Of a DNA stretch of 26,063 nucleotides, positions 22,567 to 26,063 are shown in pieces. The stretch is from the NCBI GenBank assembly GCA_023442635.1, contig JAEZYR010000102.1:1-26063 (forward strand), given 5' to 3'. The position numbers and the translations under genes were made by a program. The stretch comes from Bacillota bacterium (GTDB lineage: Bacteria; Bacillota; Clostridia; Saccharofermentanales; Fastidiosipilaceae). Position 1 is the first letter of the stretch; each line of letters opens with the position of its first letter. Below the pieces are notes generated by a model that worked only from the letters and a program-made list of their open reading frames with translations, ran no database searches and had not been told where the DNA came from.

Positions 22567-23586
22567 TTGGAAATCCACTGGAAAGTTCATAAAGAAGACC
22601 ATCACCTAGAGCTAAGACAATTGCTTGAACGCCGCCTGGGCTTTTCTCGTCTTCTCTTAAAACGCCTGCGTCTCTATGGCCACTGCACCCGCAATGGTCA
22701 GCCCTGTCGCATGATCGATTCCGTTTTCGCTGGTGACGATCTACACCTATATTTTCAAGAAGAAAACGAGCTCTCCTTTCCTTGTCGCCTTCCAGCATCT
22801 AGCCCTGTTTCCGTACTCTACGAAGATGATTGGCTAATCGTCGCAGACAAACCAGCTCATTTGGTCACGCATCCAGATCATAATTGGCCCTGTGACTCTC
22901 TGCTTTCACGTTTGGGGGCAGCTTATGGTCAAGCAGACGCACAGCTTCACCCTGTATCCCGTTTAGATCGCGATACGTCAGGCCTGGTTTTAGTCGCGAA
23001 ACATGGCTATGGCCATTATCTTTTATCGCAAAAAAGAATACTCAAGCATTATGTCGCTTTCGTGCATGGCCGCCCACCTGCGAAAGAGGGCTGGATTCAG
23101 CTGCCCATCGCCCGCAAGGGCTCTTCCATTATTGAACGCGAGGTTGCAATGGGAGGCCAGCCAGCCCTGACTCAATATCAGCTTTTGAGTGCTGTGAATG
23201 ACACTTACAGTTGGCTACATCTTCACCTATGGACAGGTCGAACCCATCAACTTCGCGTACATTTGGCAGCTATTGGCTGCCCAATTGTAGGTGATACGCT
23301 CTATGGCCATAGAGGAGAAACGGAGGATTTCTGGGATCGCAAGTTAAAAAGGCAAGCCCTACACGCCCATCATCTTGCGCTCAACTGGTCCTTGCCCCAA
23401 AAGCTAGCGGCCAACGCCCAAGGCCTAAGCCTTGCCAACATCGACACAGAGGAGCTTTGTTTTTTCGCTGCACCTCTCCCTTTAGATATGCAGCAATTAC
23501 CCCAAGCCCCCTCAGCTTTTAGTTTAGAGAAAATCGCCCGTCGTGAGGATCTTTCTCACGCTGCTGCGCCCTTGTTTCTTTGTTAA
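22567..23586 (+). CDS. RluA family pseudouridine synthase (second copy)
   Basis: A 339-residue pseudouridine synthase, diverged from the rluD-like gene in this window. A weak S4-like N-terminus (LELRQLLERRLGFSRLLLKRL) precedes VADKPAHLVTHPDHN, then VSRLDRDTSGLVLVAK with catalytic D134, and TGRTHQLRVHLAAIG. The C-terminal 60 or so residues have no recognisable domain. The start is TTG at 22567, preceded by AAAAGGAG at six-base spacing, a clear case for a non-ATG start. Its RNA target (23S rRNA or tRNA) cannot be told from the sequence. It is transcribed away from rny and converges on recN. Confidence 0.9.
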   Translation: MEIHWKVHKEDHHLELRQLLERRLGFSRLLLKRLRLYGHCTRNGQPCRMIDSVFAGDDLHLYFQEENELSFPCRLPASSPVSVLYEDDWLIVADKPAHLVTHPDHNWPCDSLLSRLGAAYGQADAQLHPVSRLDRDTSGLVLVAKHGYGHYLLSQKRILKHYVAFVHGRPPAKEGWIQLPIARKGSSIIEREVAMGGQPALTQYQLLSAVNDTYSWLHLHLWTGRTHQLRVHLAAIGCPIVGDTLYGHRGETEDFWDRKLKRQALHAHHLALNWSLPQKLAANAQGLSLANIDTEELCFFAAPLPLDMQQLPQAPSAFSLEKIARREDLSHAAAPLFLC

Positions 23587-23598
23587 ATAGCTTTTGAT

Positions 23599-23665
23599 CT
23601 GGGTGCAGACTGACCCACTAGCTGAGCTTCTTTAGAACTTTAAGGGTCTTTCAGCCTACACCCAG
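23599..23665. repeat. Inverted repeat between convergent genes
   Basis: CTGGGTG (23599-23605) and CACCCAG (23659-23665) frame the gap between the pseudouridine synthase gene and recN, with imperfect further pairing inside (ACCC/GGGT). No T run follows the stem on either strand, so a shared terminator is only possible. Nothing else is recognisable in 23587-23683. Confidence 0.3.
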
Positions 23666-23683
23666 AAAATTTCTAAGACAACT

Positions 23684-25537
23684 TTACTTCTTTGAGTGAG
23701 CAGTCTCGGCTAAATTCTGCTTAAAAGTTTGAGCTTCTTCGTATAAGGAGCGAGCTAGGGCTTTCGCCTCTGTTGGAGAAGCTGAACCCGCCAGAAGTCT
23801 TGCCAATTCATCGATTTGGCCCTGTTGATCAAGGTCTTGCAGGGTGGTATAACTACTCGCCGCTTCTTGCTGTTTGGCAATCACATAATGATGATCAGCA
23901 AAAGCGGCCACCCTAGCGTTGTGTGTGACACACATCACTTGGTGATGGCGGGCAAGGCGAGATAGTTTTTCTCCAATAAGCTTCGCCGTCTCCCCACCGA
24001 CACCACTATCTACCTCATCAAAAATCATGAGTCGGTCAGCATCCTCTTGATCGAGAATTAACTTAATAGCCAACATGATGCGAGCCGCTTCACCACCTGA
24101 AGCAATGCGAGCAAGTGGCTTAGCTTCTTCACCTGGATTAGCCGAGAACAAGAACTGAACGTCATCGAGGCCCTCTTCTTTTGCCTCCTCTATATCCAAA
24201 TGCGTGAAGCAAACTTCAAAGCGTGCATGAGGCATCCCTAAACTCGCCAGCTCTTTTTCGATACAGCTAGACATCTCAACAGCGCTCGCCTCTCTTTGTT
24301 CTCTCAAGGCCAAGCCTGCTTGCAGCATATGTTCTTTAGCCTCTTCTAACAAGGTGTCCAGCTCATGAGCGCGTACCTCATCCTCACGCAAAGCCTGTAA
24401 TTGTCCTCTGAGTTCGGCTTGATAGCGCAAAAGCCCCTCATAGTCCTCGCCATAGCGTCTTTTGAGTTGCTCAATGCGCGAAAGTCGGCGGTGAATGCGC
24501 TCAAGTAAAGCAGGATCTGATGTTTCGAGTTCTTCCGTCCAATTTTGATAGCGTGCTGCCCATTTTTGAATGTCTTGCTGCAATTGCTCAAAAACTTGCA
24601 AGAGCTGAAACAGCTCCGAATCGCCCCCCCTGTTAGAAGGAAAATGGGTGTCATCTTGCGAGCTTGGCTTTTCTTGTTGAGCTATCGTTTGATCGACAGC
24701 CCTAGATTGTGCTTCGGGTCTCCTGAATCCTGCTTCAACTTCTTGTTCCAAGAGGCCAAGCTTCCGCCAAAGTCTGTCAACTGAACCCAAAAGACCTTCT
24801 CGCTCTTCTTCGGCCCCAGAAAGTTCTTGGGTTATAGAATGGGCTATCCGCCTCAGTTGATCAGCACGCTGCAAGGTCTGCCGCTTGCGCTGAAGTAGAG
24901 TTTCTTCATCTTGCCGAAGCTGAGCTTTGGCGAGATCTTGCCAGGTCTTCTGCAATCTTTGTAGGCGCTCTGCACGCAAATCAGCACTGCCCCCCAGACG
25001 ATGCTGTTCTTGGCGCAACTGGCGGTATCTCGCATAAAGGTCTTGATATTGAGCTAAACTCGCAAGCAGGCTCTCTCCTCCATATTGATCGAGCAAACGC
25101 AAATGCTTTTTGGCATCAAAGAGGGATTGTTGGTCATGCTGTCCATAGATGTCGATGAGCTGTCTTCCCCAATTTTGCAGTAACTGCTGCGGCACCAAGC
25201 GGCCATCAACTCGAGCCGAGGAGCGTCCTGTTATGGGGATGTCACGACTCAAAAACAATTCCCATGTTCCAGCCTCCTGTTCGTTGGGACGATCGCCCCA
25301 CTGTTCTAGGTCTGGAGGTAATTGTTTCAAAACGAAGCAGGCCTCTATTGAGGCGCGGCTAGCTCCTGTGCGCACCAAACTGCGATCCAAAGCTGCACCG
25401 CTTAATTGTGCAAGGGCGTCAATCAATAGTGACTTGCCTGCACCCGTCTCACCACTTAAGATGGTCAAGCCAGTCTTGGGCTCAAAATCCAATGCTTCTA
25501 TTAGAGCAAGATCAGAAATGCGCAGATAACTTAGCAT
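23684..25537 (-). CDS. recN: DNA repair protein RecN
   Basis: RecN is an SMC-like ATPase that gathers DNA ends early in double-strand break repair. Residues 1-40 hold ISDLALIEALDFEPKTGL and Walker A GETGAGKS (29-36). A long coiled-coil middle region (about 160-400, rich in Gln, Glu and Arg) is followed by the ABC signature IASGGEAARIMLAIK and Walker B LMIFDEVDSGVGGETA, with the switch histidine region VMCVTHNARVAA. Length of 617 residues is somewhat above the usual 550-570; the extra is in the coiled-coil part around 265-300, a polar stretch with Gln, Asp and Ser. ATG at 25537 lies 6 bases after argR, the standard argR-recN arrangement. Confidence 0.96.
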   Translation of the reverse strand: MLSYLRISDLALIEALDFEPKTGLTILSGETGAGKSLLIDALAQLSGAALDRSLVRTGASRASIEACFVLKQLPPDLEQWGDRPNEQEAGTWELFLSRDIPITGRSSARVDGRLVPQQLLQNWGRQLIDIYGQHDQQSLFDAKKHLRLLDQYGGESLLASLAQYQDLYARYRQLRQEQHRLGGSADLRAERLQRLQKTWQDLAKAQLRQDEETLLQRKRQTLQRADQLRRIAHSITQELSGAEEEREGLLGSVDRLWRKLGLLEQEVEAGFRRPEAQSRAVDQTIAQQEKPSSQDDTHFPSNRGGDSELFQLLQVFEQLQQDIQKWAARYQNWTEELETSDPALLERIHRRLSRIEQLKRRYGEDYEGLLRYQAELRGQLQALREDEVRAHELDTLLEEAKEHMLQAGLALREQREASAVEMSSCIEKELASLGMPHARFEVCFTHLDIEEAKEEGLDDVQFLFSANPGEEAKPLARIASGGEAARIMLAIKLILDQEDADRLMIFDEVDSGVGGETAKLIGEKLSRLARHHQVMCVTHNARVAAFADHHYVIAKQQEAASSYTTLQDLDQQGQIDELARLLAGSASPTEAKALARSLYEEAQTFKQNLAETAHSKK

Positions 25538-25543
25538 ATCGCT

Positions 25544-26032
25544 TTATCTCAGGATCTCTTCTTCAATAAAGGGACGAAGGCGCGCAACCAGGTGGGCTGC
25601 TTCTTGCTCCCCTCGGCTCGCCAAGAAAATCGTGTCATCACCCGCTATGCAGCCTACAATTTCGGGAACATGCATGGCATCTATCGCGCTCGCAGCCGCA
25701 TTGGCCATCCCAGGTAAAGTTTGAAGCACAACAATCGATCCAGCCTGTTCAACTCGTTTGGCAGCTTGGCTAAAGACTCGAATCAAGCGGTCTTTTGTCG
25801 CCGCGGCATTCCCTGCCATCGAAACATATTTTTGCGAACCGTTGCCAACGTTGACCTTGACCATTTTGAGCTCTTGGATATCCCTCGAGATCGTGGCCTG
25901 TGTAGCCTCATACCCAAGCTGCTCTAGACGTTTAACCAGATCGGCCTGTGTCCCGATGCTTTCTCGCACAATGAGATCCAAAATGGCCTCCTGGCGTTTT
26001 TTCTTACCTAAACGTAAAGTCTTCTTGGGCAA
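25544..26032 (-). CDS. argR: Arginine repressor / regulator ArgR
   Basis: ArgR (AhrC in Bacillus) is a hexameric, arginine-sensing regulator of arginine synthesis and breakdown genes. The N-terminal winged helix includes GTQADLVKRLEQLGYEATQATISRD with the recognition element TQATISRDIQEL. The C-terminal oligomerisation and arginine-binding domain shows LQTLPGMANAAASAIDAM and IAGDDTIFLASR, whose GDDT is the arginine-binding signature. The start is TTG at 26032 with AGGAGG 8 bases upstream. Length is 162 residues against a usual 150, with a basic N-terminal extension (PKKTLRLGKKKRQ). The 31 bases upstream to the window end hold the SD; in relatives nadK or tlyA lies upstream. Confidence 0.95.
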   Translation of the reverse strand: MPKKTLRLGKKKRQEAILDLIVRESIGTQADLVKRLEQLGYEATQATISRDIQELKMVKVNVGNGSQKYVSMAGNAAATKDRLIRVFSQAAKRVEQAGSIVVLQTLPGMANAAASAIDAMHVPEIVGCIAGDDTIFLASRGEQEAAHLVARLRPFIEEEILR

Positions 26033-26063
26033 GATCCCTTCCTCCTATGCAAAGCAGCTCATA

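Noticed and set aside
1..26063. CRISPR array, toxin-antitoxin or defence island
   Set aside because: No regularly spaced repeats, no small two-gene toxin modules and no cas-like genes; nearly all genes are identifiable housekeeping genes.

Overview
This window looks like a chromosomal core segment of a Clostridia-like member of the Bacillota. The evidence is gene content and order: rny next to ymdB, phoH-pgpH-ybeY-era-recO, argR-recN, ruvC-ruvA-ruvB next to a queuosine gene, lspA-rluD, RqcH, and purine-rich Shine-Dalgarno (SD) sites with many TTG and GTG starts. I cannot name a genus. The first 31 bases closely match the Illumina Nextera transposase adapter, so the left edge is a library artefact and the contig is probably from a shotgun or metagenome assembly. 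I see no prophage, transposon, CRISPR array or genomic island.

Layout. 1-31 is adapter. 32-621 (+) is the 3' end of rqcH. 645-4401 (-) is a repair and tRNA-modification operon: HAD phosphatase, ruvC, ruvA, ruvB, queH. 4640-4839 (-) is a complete tRNA-Lys(CUU) unit with a near-consensus promoter, a leader hairpin and a terminator. 4937-6427 (+) is an unlisted 34-residue membrane peptide followed by a MATE transporter. 6466-6630 (+) is a tRNA-Leu(CAG) unit. 6652-9219 (+) is a PD-(D/E)XK nuclease / XPD-DinG helicase fusion. 9380-20709 (-) is a tightly packed ten-gene run: ymdB, a peptide-binding-type lipoprotein, lspA, an rluD-like gene, two DUF881 genes, phoH, pgpH, a fused ybeY-era, recO. It is separated by a strong terminator from rny (20844-22406, -). 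A second RluA-type pseudouridine synthase (22567-23586, +) is divergent from rny. recN and argR (23684-26032, -) close the window.

The genes form a housekeeping set: RNA decay and its regulation (RNase Y, YmdB), rRNA maturation and ribosome assembly (YbeY-Era, PhoH, pseudouridine synthases), ribosome quality control (RqcH), c-di-AMP turnover (PgpH), lipoprotein maturation (LspA), and recombination and repair (RuvABC, RecO, RecN, helicase). The most notable item is the single 547-codon reading frame joining the rRNA endonuclease YbeY to the GTPase Era. It sits where Bacillus has ybeY-dgkA-cdd-era, and a possible internal start could also give free Era. I found no clear new defence or mobile system. 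The novelty is in gene fusion, operon architecture, small genes and leader structures.
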